From: Taeniopygia guttata
Taxonomy: Eukaryota; Chordata; Aves; Passeriformes; Estrildidae
Direction of reading: 5' to 3'
NCBI RefSeq assembly: GCF_048771995.1
Contig: NC_133026.1
Location: 119,803,501-119,867,500 of the forward strand
DNA: 64,000 bases
Position 1 is the stretch's first letter. Each line of letters opens with the position of its first letter. This document shows, one piece after another, positions 25,124 through 38,100 of this stretch. The notes below the pieces were generated by a model that searched no databases, was not told the DNA's origin, and worked only from the letters and a program-made list of their open reading frames with translations. Position numbers and translations under genes: made by a program.

Positions 25124-25794
25124 CCTGCCTATAGCCAGAAATTAAAAATCAACTGCAACATCTGTGACCACAAATTAGAGAAAAACCTCTTGTTTTGTTT
25201 TGTTTGGTTTATTTTTACGTTTAGGTTTTAGAAGTACTATCTCTTCAAATAGCATTGTCAGTAAGACTGGAATGAAAAAATAAGCTGTATACTAAATATC
25301 CTTGAAAATAGATGCCCAGTGAAAGTTCACTGTTTTCTTTAACTTGCCCAGAATACAGGGCAGTATCTTTGGGACTTCAGAATATAGAACATCCTGTCCT
25401 TTAGTTTGATGTTTTCTGTAGCCTGTTTCTTCCCCTCCCATTTATATAGAATGATGAGTAGTCTTCAGTGGGAATCACAAAAGGTCAGTGAAATGTGTGC
25501 CTTTTCTGACAGTGTTTTGCAATAACATCCTTTTGTTAGAGGACTATTTAAAAGCTACAAAAAATTATGAAGAAAATTGGCATGTAGAAGCACAATAACC
25601 TTTTAATAAATGTATATTTTCCTAACATTCAATTAAAATGTCACACATTTTTCTGCATTTCCTCTTCTACTACTTGTGATGCTCACCACAGAGCTATACT
25701 AAGCTTCCTTTTGTTTAGTCAGCTCCTTCATCTTCATCACCTATTTTACGTATTCAAGAACCTGAAAGTGTTCAAGATATCATTACAATAATTT

Positions 25795-25900
25795 TCATAT
25801 CATCATATCATATCATCATATCATATCATATCATATCATATCATATCATATCAATTATATCATGTCTCGTATATCATATCATATAATCTGTAATATCATA
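25795..25900. repeat. TATCA pentanucleotide microsatellite
   Basis: The core 25816-25853 is seven perfect TCATA units plus a partial one. It is flanked on both sides by degenerate CATATCAT and TATCATATAAT words, which suggests an older, longer array that is decaying at its edges. Confidence 0.95.
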
Positions 25901-27845
25901 TAATTAATATAATATAGTTCTGTAGTATTTTCTTGCCAAAATATAAAGGGTACTTTGTAGAAAGTAATGATTTTCTGAACCTACCAAAATACCAATGGTA
26001 TGGGTGAGTTTACTCCTATTTAGTACTTGAATTTAAAAAGCTAAAATCTTGTCACAAAGTTCAGTGTCAGCAGCCAACACCAGCTTTTCTGATTTATGGC
26101 CATCTGGAGTAGTTTAAGGATTTTCCAATGCAACATTACAATTCATTATTGTGCATCCAGTTGAGATCAATGTGCATGTTCAGAAGCTTGAAGTTCCATT
26201 AGAAAGATCCGTAAGGGGCCTTTTTATATCTATAAAACAACTTATACCAGGCCAAGTTCTGATTCCAGTTCCATATCCAAATATTTCCAATTCCAGTTAT
26301 GCAGTTCTTATGCATATGGAATCTTATGGATTCAGTTATGCAGTTCTTTAATACCAAACCTGATAGAAACATCAATAAAGTAATCAGAAATACAGTTCTT
26401 GCAGAGCAGTAGCAGCTTTGGGCCTTTCACAACTGAACTGTGCACAGTTAATGTCAGGACAGCAATAAACAGGAGATTGTACCTATCATAGCATACCTAG
26501 GGAGAAAACTAGCAAAATGAAAAGGGACTACAATATTTGTAAAATTTCCATGAGGCAAACCTAGTTGGAAGGTATTCTATGGGTATCCTTGAACATGGAA
26601 AACAATATTTTCTTTAGGTAACAGCATGAGATTTTACCTAATAGTGAGACAGTTGATTTAAGAATATGGTTGAGGCCACACCTAAGCCAATGAAAGCCAT
26701 GGCTCTTCTTGAAGGCATAACCTCTAGAGGCAGCTCAGTTATATTTTCATTTTCTGCTGACAAGTATACAGCAGACAAATGTCAGTTATCAGTACTTTGT
26801 AAGGGCAGTCTGAATTGCGAGCATAAAGTTATTTTCTTACTGAAAAAGCAAGAAGAAACATCAAACAAAATATGCAAGTGCAGTCAGGAACTGTGAAGCA
26901 CCAAAACTCTGTTGAGAACTACAGAACTGAAGCCCCCCCCTAATTCTCATTTGGAAAAAAGAATTTAAAAAAATTGGAAAATTTTATGGAATTTAACTGA
27001 TTCAACAAGGAAAGTTAAAAGGTCCATGTTTAGTTTGCTAGTGCTTGAGTCTAAAGTTTTAGCTGTCAACTTACATTCTAGCATTATACTTTCACCTAAA
27101 GTTATCACTTACATAGCTATAAATATGTTTTTATTTCAATGCAGCTTGAAAATATATTTTCTCCTTTCCAAATTATCCCATAGAGAGGTTCTGAACTATT
27201 AAAATGACCTTTTAAAATTTATTATTTATTAATTCAGTTCCCTGCCTTATTTGTTCACATTTAACTACAGTATTAATAATGCAGTCCAGTGCACAATTTC
27301 ATTTTACTGTAGATTTTTTTCATGTCACATTTAATACTTTGTTGAAGCCTTAGGAGACTGTTCCCATTTTCCTTTATGTCATGTGTAAAGGTCTAGTTTT
27401 GTTTAATGTTGTCTAGACTTGTCTTTAATACCACGCTTAAAATAGATATTTCTGTAAAACAGGCAGTTTCTGGATGATAAAAGAGGCTGGCTTATTTTCT
27501 GCAACTGGAAAGGTAACCCAAGACAGCAGCTGCAGGGATCATATCTGGTTTAAAACCCAGTCTCACAAATTTTAGTGAAGCTGGATCCCACTCTAGAGAA
27601 CTAGAATCTGGGTGTCTGAACTGCTGCTGTTTTTCCAAACATTAATTTTTCTGTAGTGTTTCTGGAGTCAAGTGGAATCAAGTGGAATCTGCTCAAGAGG
27701 GCTAAAACTACAAGGAGGTTGTGGGATACCCATCAAAACCAAACCTCCAAATCTCTGTAAACTGGCTAGTTTGGATTCTTACCCACGTATTTCCATTAAA
27801 CCAATGATGTGTATGGTGAATATCAGCATTCCTTAAAGCCCTTCA
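25901..27845. other. Non-coding stretch
   Basis: AT-rich sequence without a recognised gene. CAGTTATGCAGTTCTT is present twice near 26295 and 26334, a short direct duplication. A C9 run lies near 26932. A 10-bp unit AATCAAGTGG is duplicated near 27675. Confidence 0.5.
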
Positions 27846-27955
27846 GGGAATGGAATGGAATGGACCATTTCTGTTGGAAGGGACCTACATCAATCATCTC
27901 ATCCAGCATCTAAGTCAGGCTGACCACAAGCTGAGCAACAATTCAGTGGCATAAG
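27846..27955 (-). mobile_element. CR1-type LINE 3' end, inverted
   Basis: The words GGAATGGAATGGACC, TTGGAAGGGACCTACA and AATCATCTCATCCAGC are the reverse complement of the CR1 3' terminus, which normally ends ...GGTCCCTTCCAACCC...ATTCTATGATTC. Similarity is clear for about 90 bp and then becomes doubtful, so the far boundary is approximate. The terminal repeat has become a GGAAT-like triplet of units. Confidence 0.7.
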
Positions 27956-29908
27956 ACCTCCTTCCCAGTGCCTGGAGATCCCACCTGCCTCCTGTCTCCA
28001 CCAAGGGTCATGGACACGCACAGGAGCTCTGGAACCCCAGTGATTATTCTAAGCCCTCAGCTGGTGCTGCTCACCAGTCATCTCTGATTTGCCAACTTTA
28101 CTTTTTGAATAGTGAAAAACATATTGTTGAAAACAATGTTTTGATTTTACTGTAGGGGAAATTCTGGTCTAATTTTGCAGCACACAATGAATGCTCACCC
28201 AGCCCAAAAAGCAGCTTTGCAGCAAAACCAAAATAGGCTGAAGTTCGACTGACTGGTTCTAAGTTTTCAGGGCTGCTGAAGCAAAATGATTTCTCACTGA
28301 GTGTCTGTGAGAATGCTCCTATCATTTCATAGCAGTTTAATATTATTTATCATATCTGTCATCAATTGAACTTTATGGTATAGAATTTGAACATAAGGCA
28401 CCTGCTCTTGTACAAGGATTTATTCAGGATTCTAACGGTAGGTAACTTTGAAATCATATTTTTCCAAATAGGCTATCCTAAGACAATAGCCTTTGAATTG
28501 TTTTGCAAAATACAACACCACTAACAATAACAAAACAGTTGCCAGAACTGCTGAGTTAACCATGTGGCTTTTGTGCTTAGCCTGGCTTCAAAAATTCTGC
28601 ATGATTCATGCCTTTATATGATGAAAACATGTTAAAATTAAAAAGAAAATATATTCTTCTTTATGCTTGTAGAGAGTTAAAGAAAGTCAGACAAATGCAT
28701 GACATTATAAAAATAAGACTACTACCAGAAGTGAAACATGTTTATGAATTTCAGCTACTGGATATATTGTAACATTTCTAAAATGTCCAGTAGTATTTAT
28801 CCAAAAATAGAAGAAAAACAAGGAAAAATTATTTTAGAAACAGTATTTGCTAAAAATTATTCCTGTCACATCACATGGAAATAAACTGATCTTTTTCCAT
28901 ATAGAAATCTGATATTCATATTGAAGTAACATTGAATATATAACAATGCTGATTCATAAATGTAAGAGATAAAACTTTGTGAAATTTGATTACAATAACA
29001 CTGATCTATCAGCTCGTTCAGGGAAAAAAACCCACAGAATTGATTAAAAATAATTTTAGAAGGTCCTTAACAACAAATTAGTAAGATATATGTGTTACTT
29101 TAAACCTTCCCCATAATACACCTAACTGTATCATGCTGTTTGATAATGTCAACCTTAATCTCTCCCATCTCAGCAATAAACATTAACAGTAATTGCCACA
29201 GTAGGTGAAGCTGGATCTAATCTGAAAACTGTAATGTTGAGTGGAAGCATTTAATATGTCATGAATGACAGACTGAACATAATTAACTCTCCCATAGTTT
29301 CCTCTGATCATTGTTCCCAAATGTGATCTGGGTATAGAAATATATTTGAGCCAGAAAAATCATTAACCCACACTTCGCAATGACTCTCAAAAAATATACA
29401 CTGAAATCCTTTAGAAAAACGTCAGAAAAGTCCTTCTGTCTGTAAAAAACCTCATATTGCTAAACTGTACTTTTCATATTAGATGCTAATGTTAATCAGT
29501 CATGACCCTTATATAAGAACAAACACCAGCACAGACAGCCATGGAAATTGAAGGGAAATGGATTTTAAGAGGGTAAGAATATGAGATGGTTTATCAGTGT
29601 AGGAAGCTGTGCAACACTGTCCCACTTTGTGAAGTTCCAAGTTTCACAGGCTGGGTCAACCTAATGGGTCAAGCCTGGTGGTCCAAGGAGCACACTGTCA
29701 CAAACTGAAAATGAGTCTGAAACAGTTGATTTAGGTAGGCATATGAATCAAGGTGGGCACAATTGCTTTAGGTTGTCCCAGGTGAAGGATCAAAACTCTG
29801 TATTGCAAACAGCAGACCAGGAAAATATTCATGCTATCCACATGCTATCTGTATGCTATTGCACAGTCATTGGAGGGGTCAGTGTCAAATGGAGAGCAAC
29901 AAGGTCCA

Positions 29909-29932
29909 GTTCTAAATCTGTTGATTTAGAAC
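29909..29932. repeat. Perfect 10-bp inverted repeat (hairpin)
   Basis: GTTCTAAATC and GATTTAGAAC pair exactly around the loop TGTT. The word GTTCTAAAT occurs a third time just downstream (29941-29949). It is too short for a microRNA precursor, and no role is known. Confidence 0.85.
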
Positions 29933-31680
29933 ATTGATCTGTTCTAAATTACAAGTCTCATGTCTTACCACATTACCAAAGCATTTCTGGCTAAGTTACT
30001 AAAGTAAGAGAAGAGAAATTCAGCTTTATTTCAGAAAAATACATGTAGCTGTCTGTACCTTTGCTTGCTAGTACCAGTTTAACATCCTTGTATCTTAATT
30101 GTCTTTATATCATGTGTTAGTCTCTTCTGCCGTGAAAATCATCTCTGTATCCAAGCCATTAAGATAAGTAAATCTATTGTAAAGAGTGAGAGAGAGGCAG
30201 TGGAGGATGCTGTAATCTGCTCATGGGCATACTGAAGTCAGAATTTATTCTAAATCAGTCTATCAGATCAGTTGATAAATACTGTTAAAACTGAGATGTA
30301 CAACCCGAGGGGTTTATGCATCCAAAAAAATTTATTTTTCTTAGTGTTTGCTTTTATAACTGGCTATTCTTGCTGCCACTGTAACCATCTACTACATTTT
30401 TTAAGCTTGCCAAGTCTTTGCCTTCAGTACTGCTTTAGTTGTTATTTACAAGTGTGGGCTGTAGAGAGGATAAAATAAACTGTATGTGCCTAAGTCTCCT
30501 GTGCCAGAAGGCATGAGAGGAAATAACTGACAAATTTCTATAAATGATTGTGTGCATTCATATGCACTGGTCTTGCATCTCAGCTTTTAAAATTGCTTTG
30601 CCTAAGAAGTTGCAATTACAGAGATAACCCAAAGACAACCTTACATTTAATTTTCCTTGCTCTTAATGGCCTTCTAGGAACTATGATTAGTGGGGCACTG
30701 ATGCAGGGTAGTTATTTCTCCTGTATGTCTCATTTGTCCACAAGTCAACAGAAAGGCACAAGAGAGGGGTTTTATTGGCAGTCAGATGTTCATCACTTTT
30801 CTCTGTTCCATGCTGACACCACAGATAATATGGAAAGAATTGGGGCTATTCAGAAGTGAACCACAACAGAAACTGCCTGAGAAGTTGGTAAGTAACTCTT
30901 GCACTAACAGCTTCTGCCTTCTCCTCAACTGCTGCGAAGTGGATGTCATAAACATCCAACAAGCCCTCCATTAGCACTCATTACTGGTTAGAGTTTCTGA
31001 TGACCTCAACTGAAATTCAGCTCACAGAGGGAGAGAGGCTTCAGCTCTCACTTCAGTCTGTAATGAGCCAACTCCTTTAGTTTCTGACTTCGGAAACTGT
31101 CAGTAAATTTTGATAATAGCAACCTGCCATTAAACAAATAATTGGCTAAGTTGCTCTTTCTTTTGTCCAGATGATTCTGATTCTTTGATTCCTACTTTTC
31201 ATTCTCATGCATATTTCATAGGCACACACCCCTATACATGCACGTAGCCATGCACCCAACTCCACTAATGCTTGAAATTTGTTACATTCTTTTCCCTTTA
31301 TAGTTAGACATTAAATATTGGATCTGGTGAACTTCTCACAGAAGATATTCAGTCTTCCAGAAGGCAGGACTATATATATAAAATAATGGCGATCCCAACT
31401 TAATTTAGCTGGTAGGTGCTTAAAAACTAAAACGGTATTTGTTAATTTATGCTGCTTTTTTTACTCCTTTGCTTTTTATTCACTTTAAGTCATTAAAATT
31501 AAGTCATTTAAAATAAATTATTTTAACTCTATCTGGTGGTTCTAGCTGTCCTACTGGCAGCTCCATAATTCTTGATTTGATCTATTGAAGGAAAGTGATT
31601 TTTCTTCACAGACACATTATTTTGTAAGAATGGTTTCTGTAGCTAGATATATGTACATGAGTGAAATACCTACAAAATCA

Positions 31681-31790
31681 TTATATATATATATATATGT
31701 GTATGTTTATGCATATATATAAACATAAAATTTAAACCCATATATATATGAATATGTATATTTCTGTGTATGTATCTATGTTTTCATTTA
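31681..31790. repeat. TA-rich simple repeat
   Basis: A (TA)8-like run at 31682-31698 is followed by TGTGTATG, a second CATATATATAAACATA block, and another TATATATATG at 31741-31750. This is a decayed TA/TG dinucleotide array. Confidence 0.9.
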
Positions 31791-33100
31791 GAAAATTTCA
31801 GTGTTGATACTGTTTTGAATTGATAGTGTCCACTGGTCAAAGGAATGAGCTATTTTTCCAAAGGATTAGCAAGCTTAAAAGAGTTCTCTGGCTGTAAGTG
31901 GCAGATCCATTTCAAGCTTTAGAGTATTCACTGTGTCTATAACATGATTTGTAGTGAGACAGACTGAGATGAGAAAGTGAGGTAATTCACGTGCCATTTT
32001 GCAACATCATACGGCATTTTCCTTTTTTGGCTTGTTTGTAAGGACAGGCAGGCATTCCCTGTCAATCTCATGCAAATAACTCCAATGCATACATACATGA
32101 GCAATAATCTTTCTATTTTTGTCACTTGAGTAATGCCTTCGATGTAACTGAGAACTGAAGTGAAGATGACACATTGCTAGAAACAAATCCCCATAGCCAA
32201 GGGCACCAGGGGAAGTTCCACGTCTGGTGTCCTCATTAGTAAAAATTCTAAGCAACATCACTTATTTAACATGCAATGACAAAACACTCCCCACGCTAAA
32301 ATCAGTCAGTCTACAGAGGAAGTTAATAAACCACGGTGGGGCTGTAACAGTTTCCTGAAATAACGCTGGAAACGTGTTTAGAAACTGCTGTGCTGCATAC
32401 ACATAAATCCTCCCTGTACAGTTACCAGGTTGAGATTTCTGCCCACAGATTCCAGACAAAAAAGATTTTGTAAACACTCTTCCCTTATTATTGCAAGCCT
32501 TTATAGGATTGCAAGACATTGTAGGACTATTGCAAGTTTTTGTAGGACATCACAGTATTAGTCAAACACATCTAGCTCAAAATACTGGTGCCAATCATCC
32601 AAATGTGTGTTGAAAAGCAACACAAATTTTTTTTCTTTTGTTTGTTTTATGTGCTTTGCCAATAGCAGACTTTTTCTGCGGTTCAGGCTTCCCTTCTAAA
32701 ACCAAGTATAGACAGCTATTCCCATAGCATAGGGCTTGATATAGACACAAACTTGATTTCAAGGGCTTAAGTGTTTTCAAATAACAACAAAAACAATTTA
32801 GTTGATCACTTAGGAGCCTTAGGTGCCAATCAGGCCTAAATATAAGAAAATCTGGTGATTAAACCAGCAACACATGTGTTCAAGAAAACATCAGTGCCCT
32901 TGAACATCAGTGGCCAGGTGACCTGGACAGAAGTGCTCCTAGAATAAGGGAAGACAGGAAAGGAAGGATGGAGGGACAGCAGCACCACAGAAGGGGTAGG
33001 GGAAGCTTTTTATTGTAAATTGCAACCCTGCAGCCTTTCTTCCCCTACAGAGCCTATCTGGAAATTCACAGCTTAACAGTATGAAAGCCATTTCCAGGTT

Positions 33101-33151
33101 GGGGCTGTGGCTCAGTCAGTACAGCAGGGCCAGATGGACAAGCCCTGAGCT
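33101..33151 (+). other. tRNA-like head (possible old tRNA-derived SINE)
   Basis: TGGCTCAGTCAGTACAGC at 33108-33125 matches the D-arm and A-box of tRNAs (TAGCTCAGTCGGTAGAGC) at 15 of 18 positions. Seven bases before it (GGGGCTG) would be the acceptor strand. An AGGGC/GCCCT pair follows where the anticodon stem belongs, but with an 11-base loop instead of 7. There is no convincing B-box or closing acceptor strand, so this is not a functional tRNA gene. It may be a remnant of a tRNA-derived SINE, or chance. Confidence 0.3.
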
Positions 33152-35124
33152 TCTTTGGTGCATGCTGGCTGCGCTCTTGAGGAACGATGTAAGTAAAGTA
33201 CTCTCCAGAAATTTGTGTATAATCAGATTTCAGGTACTGAATAATTTATTCCTCATTTTTGCACGTAAACATTCTTAAAAGCTTCTTGATTAGGTATTTG
33301 GGATATATTTAATAAACGGGACATACAGACAAATCTGAAAGGTAGCTGAAGAAGAGATAGATGCACATCTTGATGAAGTAAGCTGCTCCGACTGTGGTTT
33401 GAACAAGCACAAACTGTGCTCCCATGGTCTTATGAGAGAAGCAGAAAGCATCCATTGTGAAGAAGCATTTCCTTGGGGAATGGGCACTGCTTTTTCTTCC
33501 AGGCTCTGGCCTTTTTCTACTAACCACTAATTGTGCTAGTGATCTGATTTTGTGCCTTCTTTGCTAATAGCTGAACTTCATTCTTTTTTCTGAAGTCTGA
33601 TATTTCATGGATGAAATCAGATGCTAAGCTGGCTATTTGCAGCAAATTCCCCAGTAACACAGATGATTTGAAATCTATGGTAGAACAGAGGATAGACTGG
33701 ATTCTGCAGCTTCTATAAGAGTGCAGAGTATGCTACTTGTTACAAGCTTAAAGAATGAACTTTGTGAGCCAAGAACTGTGTCACATCTGTAAAGGTATGG
33801 CAGACTGTCTGGCATTTGACAATTCTACTCCCAGCATTAGTATAAAGTGGTGCAACATAAGGCATCAGCCAGGAATAACTTCAGAAAAACAGCCATTTTT
33901 GGAAGCTATTTCAAAGTTGCTTTACAAACCCAAACACTTTAAAGGCAGTGTAAACTGTGGCTGTCCTGTGGCTATCACTGGGAAATAAAAAAGATATACC
34001 AATACCTCTTTAAATAGAAATATTTTCATGATGCTCCAGTATTTCAGTTCCTATCTGCATAATTTCCATTGCTACTTAATTTCTAGGTTATTTTTGCAAT
34101 TCTTTTATAGAATTTTAAAGCAAACCTTTTATTTGAAAAAATTGGTTTATTTTCCTCTTTTCACAGAAAACAATCTATTTGTATAATATGATCATACCTC
34201 AAGCTTTTAGTACAGCTTTATACTCCGACCTCTGGTGAAAGCCTCTGTGGCAGAGCTCTCAGATTGACTCTCCCAACCAAAAGAAATGCCTTGTGTTTTT
34301 GAGATGATGAATTTCCAGCAGAATGAATTTTTGAGGGAAGGCCAAAGCAAAGAAACAAATCTTTGAACTTACAATAAGAAAATAAATCCTGATCTCTCTA
34401 AGAAACAGTTCTCTGTTTTGGCCAACAAAAATGAAGGAATCTTGCTAGTCACTCAGGAAACTTAGTCTTTGAGCTGGTTCTCCTTTGACGCTGCAGTTAA
34501 CTTTTCCAATCTTGTTTCATTGGACAAATGTGGGACATTTTCTTCCTAGTTTGTGGGAAATTTTGTTCCTCCTGGACAAAAGTGTCACTTTCAGAAGTTT
34601 CTGGTGCCACAGACTATGAGCATCCTCTGCCTCCATGGGTGTGTGTAAGAAGGAAAACCCGTTTTCTTCTTCCATTAATTCAGTGTAGGTCATGACAATT
34701 TTCTTTTGATGTGGCAAAATCCATGGTGACCACCTCTCTATCTGCTAGGAGCTGCTTTGGCATATGTTCACTTGCTGTTGCCACTTCCCTCTCCAACATA
34801 CCATCCATTTGGTTACCAGGTAACACACATTGCTAGGCATTTGCATTAAGCATTGATGCTTGTCATGTTTTTTACACTGGGTTTTTAAAAATAACCAAGG
34901 TTAAAATAGGATTGTGTTATGGCTGGGAATCTTCAGATTCATTCTAGTGACTTGTCAGGATATCAGCAGTATAAAATCCATCTGTTTACAAAGATATTAC
35001 TGTTTAATAAGTACGGGGCCAAATACCTGAGGATGCAACTGATTTTGGTGTTGATAGCTAGAAACATTTTGATATATTGCCATATGACATCATAAGGCAT
35101 TATTCTCCTCTTCAGTTAAAAAGA
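33152..35124. other. Non-coding stretch, nothing recognised
   Basis: AT-rich DNA; no exon, RNA or repeat recognised. Confidence 0.5.
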
Positions 35125-35195
35125 ATAATGGGCCAAATTCAAGTCTGGTTTCAGCAGTAAGTGAAAACCCGAAGTTATTGGAATGCATTTTTTAT
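35125..35195. repeat. Possible relic of an old sauropsid palindromic repeat
   Basis: GGGCCAAATTCAAGTCTGG, then GTTTCAGCAGTAAGTGAAAA, then CCCGAAGTTATTGG follow the order of a repeat common in turtles and crocodilians as I remember it (GGGCCAAATTC, then GTTACACCAGTGTAAA, then CCGGAGTAACTCCA). The opposite arm of the palindrome is not visible. The match is by memory and diverged, so the identity is tentative. Confidence 0.35.
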
Positions 35196-38100
35196 ATTTT
35201 ACAGATGCATTATCTCCATTAGTAAAAAATATTATCCACTTCCCTCGGAGTAAGTAGCACACATCAAATTCTTTACCAAAATGGGATCCATGATGATGTG
35301 AATGCTAAATTCAACTGGAAACTTTCCTCGATGACTTTAGGGAAAATGTATTGGGTTTTTTTCTGAATTTCATCTTTCACAATTTTGTGTGGAATATTTT
35401 GACTTTCAGACAAAACCAGAAAACAAACAATGCAGTGAAAACCCGTACTTATGAGATGTCATGTGCCTGGTTTGTTGAAAATCGAAGCAACCCCGGCCTC
35501 ATAAGGCACAGTGAAAGTTAATTCACTTGAGTAGTTCAGCAACATGGAAAGTTGGAGACATTTTATGGGAAGTAGAGTCCATCAAGACAGGTTTTTTTCC
35601 AGGACTGAAAGTATGACTAGCATATTTGAACTAAAACTTTTATATGCCTTTGTGTTAACATTTTCAAAATAAGGCTTTCTGACTCGGTGTCAAAAGACTT
35701 TGAAATGAGAGAAAAAAACAAAGTTACCATCCATTCCAATGTATATGTAGTTTTTGGTACAAAAGTCTTACTGATTTTCAATGTAAAAAGCAACAAATGG
35801 TATTTTGGCTGAGTTTTAGGAAGGCTACAGCTGAGCTGATTCCTAGCAATGCCAACGGATGTTGCTAAAGCCTGCTTACTAAAGAAAAGGCTGGAAATTA
35901 ATATTTTTGTATGAATTATCAGTCAATGAAGAATCACACCTCCTAAAACACATATTGTTTTAGCCTGAATTTTGAAATTTGGATTTAATAAAAGACACTC
36001 AAAAGCATAATGCTTCTTAAAACACTTTTGCATCTTGGGTATGTGTCATAGTTTATATCTTCAGTTTGCTATTCAAATATATTAGTTTTCAGTCTCTTTT
36101 CATTTTTCCTGGGATTTTATTGTATATCATAAAGAGTCAGACATCTTCCAGTATGTTAATCACGAGCACTTCTGTAATTTCTTCTTCCATTGTCAATTGG
36201 AGGCATTTTATATAACTAATATATAATTTTTCATTCCAAAAGTAATATTTTCATCTCCCAGATGATATTTTGGAGTGTCAGTTTACTTAGTGTTAATGGA
36301 TATATTTGCAATGACTTCACCACAAACCAGATAAAGCTCAGAAAAACATGAACTGCCAAGAGTGGTTGATGATGTTTCTCTACTGCTGTGGTCTCTCATG
36401 GTGATGAAATTACTCGGGTGTATAGGTCATTTTCATATTTGGTCTTCAAAATGCTTCAGTATATTAAAGCATGTGTGTGTTAAAATAAGAAAACCATTTG
36501 TGGAAGCAACAATCGTGAAAATAAGAAGCAGGTGTAAATACATTTTTCTTTAAACTCATGGCTTGCTTGAGTGACAATAGGATGGAGCAACTTGTTATTA
36601 ACCTGATTGTGTGCGTGTGTGGACATGGAGAGGAGACAGGGAGACGCTACAGAAAATAGTTAAAACGCAGACAAGTATAATCTCAAGATGAATTCCTCCA
36701 AAGCTGGGAATACCATTTCATGGCTTGTATGCAACCTTCAGGGTCCAGTACTGAGGAATGACTCTGGACAGGCAGTGTGACGACATTTCCATTCTGTGGT
36801 TTCATTGCTGACATCTCTTCAGCTGCACATAAAAAACAAGAGTTGTTATTCCTGTTCATGAGCCCCTCAAGGGAATGTCAGGAGTTGCTGGGTGTTACTG
36901 TAGTGCTTCCCTACAGATTACTTTGGTTATTTCCCTGCAAACATTTGCATTTCCAGTTTGCAATGGAAAATCCAGTATTTTGAGACTTCTAAGATCTTAC
37001 TCAGCAAACTGCTCTTCAGATTATGCTAATAAATAGCAGTATTTATTCTTAATGAGCTATTCAAATAGGATAAAAAGTGCCAAGACTGAAAACATAAATA
37101 TTACATTATTTGACTACTGTCAAGGATTTGGAGTATTCCTAGAAATTAAAGGTATTCTCAAAGTTCTGCTTATGATACCATCAGACAAGTCTGGTGCTCA
37201 GAACTTCTATAAATGTATGAGATAGTAAAATTTTCTAAACAGTTTCAGATATATATGTAAAGAATGGAATCCTGTATGTAGCTTATTTCTTCTGATAAAT
37301 GTAAGCCTTATTTTGTCTATCACATATTTCAATGGATAGAAAATTTGGACTCTCCATTAAGTATTTGCATGAAAAAATAAAACTTCCTACTTAAAACAAC
37401 TTTGAATTCAATAAGTGTAAGGGGGTAATACAGTGTCTCTCCTGCACAAAGAAGACAATATTTCCTTCCCTTTGTAATGTTTTTGGCCAAAGGATTATAA
37501 ATTCTCTAAAGAAGCAGAGATGTATTTCATGGTAGTACTATTCCCTGAGGGAAGTAAATTGCTTCTGGAGGTTACAAGGAAGGCCTCAAAACAGTAATAA
37601 TTTACACCCAACTAGCAAAACCAGACATTTTAAAAACACTCTGACTAAATCTGGTATTACCATGTGACAATTCTACAGTCTCTTCTTTCAAACACGTGTG
37701 TATTAAGAACACATTAAAAAAAGAAGGGTCAAATATAATCAGGAATCATGGCAAAATTATATTTATTCCATTTATACGTAAAACACTAGGGTGGAGTGAA
37801 ATCTTGTTTAGAAGATTGTGAGGATATTAAGAGAGGTTATGTTATGGATGGGATATCTGTTGTGGGTTGCCAGCTTGCCAAAACACTCCCAAGAAATAAG
37901 CACAGCCATAGATGGATGGTGATGGCCAGATGGGGAAAAAGTCAAGGTGTCTGTGCAAAGTCCTCAAATCCCAAGCCATATTCAAATCTGACATTTCTTG
38001 ACAAGAAGAAACTACAGAGGAGGAATGGTGGTGATAGTACAGTGCATCAGCAATCTCATAAATACCTCAAGGGAGCTACAGGGCAGTTGACACTTCAGTG

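Larger units (their letters stand above)
27956..33097. other. Long non-coding stretch with simple repeats
   Basis: No gene recognised. It contains a perfect 10-bp hairpin at 29909-29932 and a TA-rich simple repeat near 31.7 kb, both listed separately. The remaining DNA is AT-rich with stops in all frames; frames of up to 103 codons near 30548-30859 look like chance. Confidence 0.5.

Noticed and set aside
25795..25900. CRISPR-like repeat array
   Set aside because: The units are 5 bp and contiguous, with no spacers. It is a eukaryotic microsatellite.
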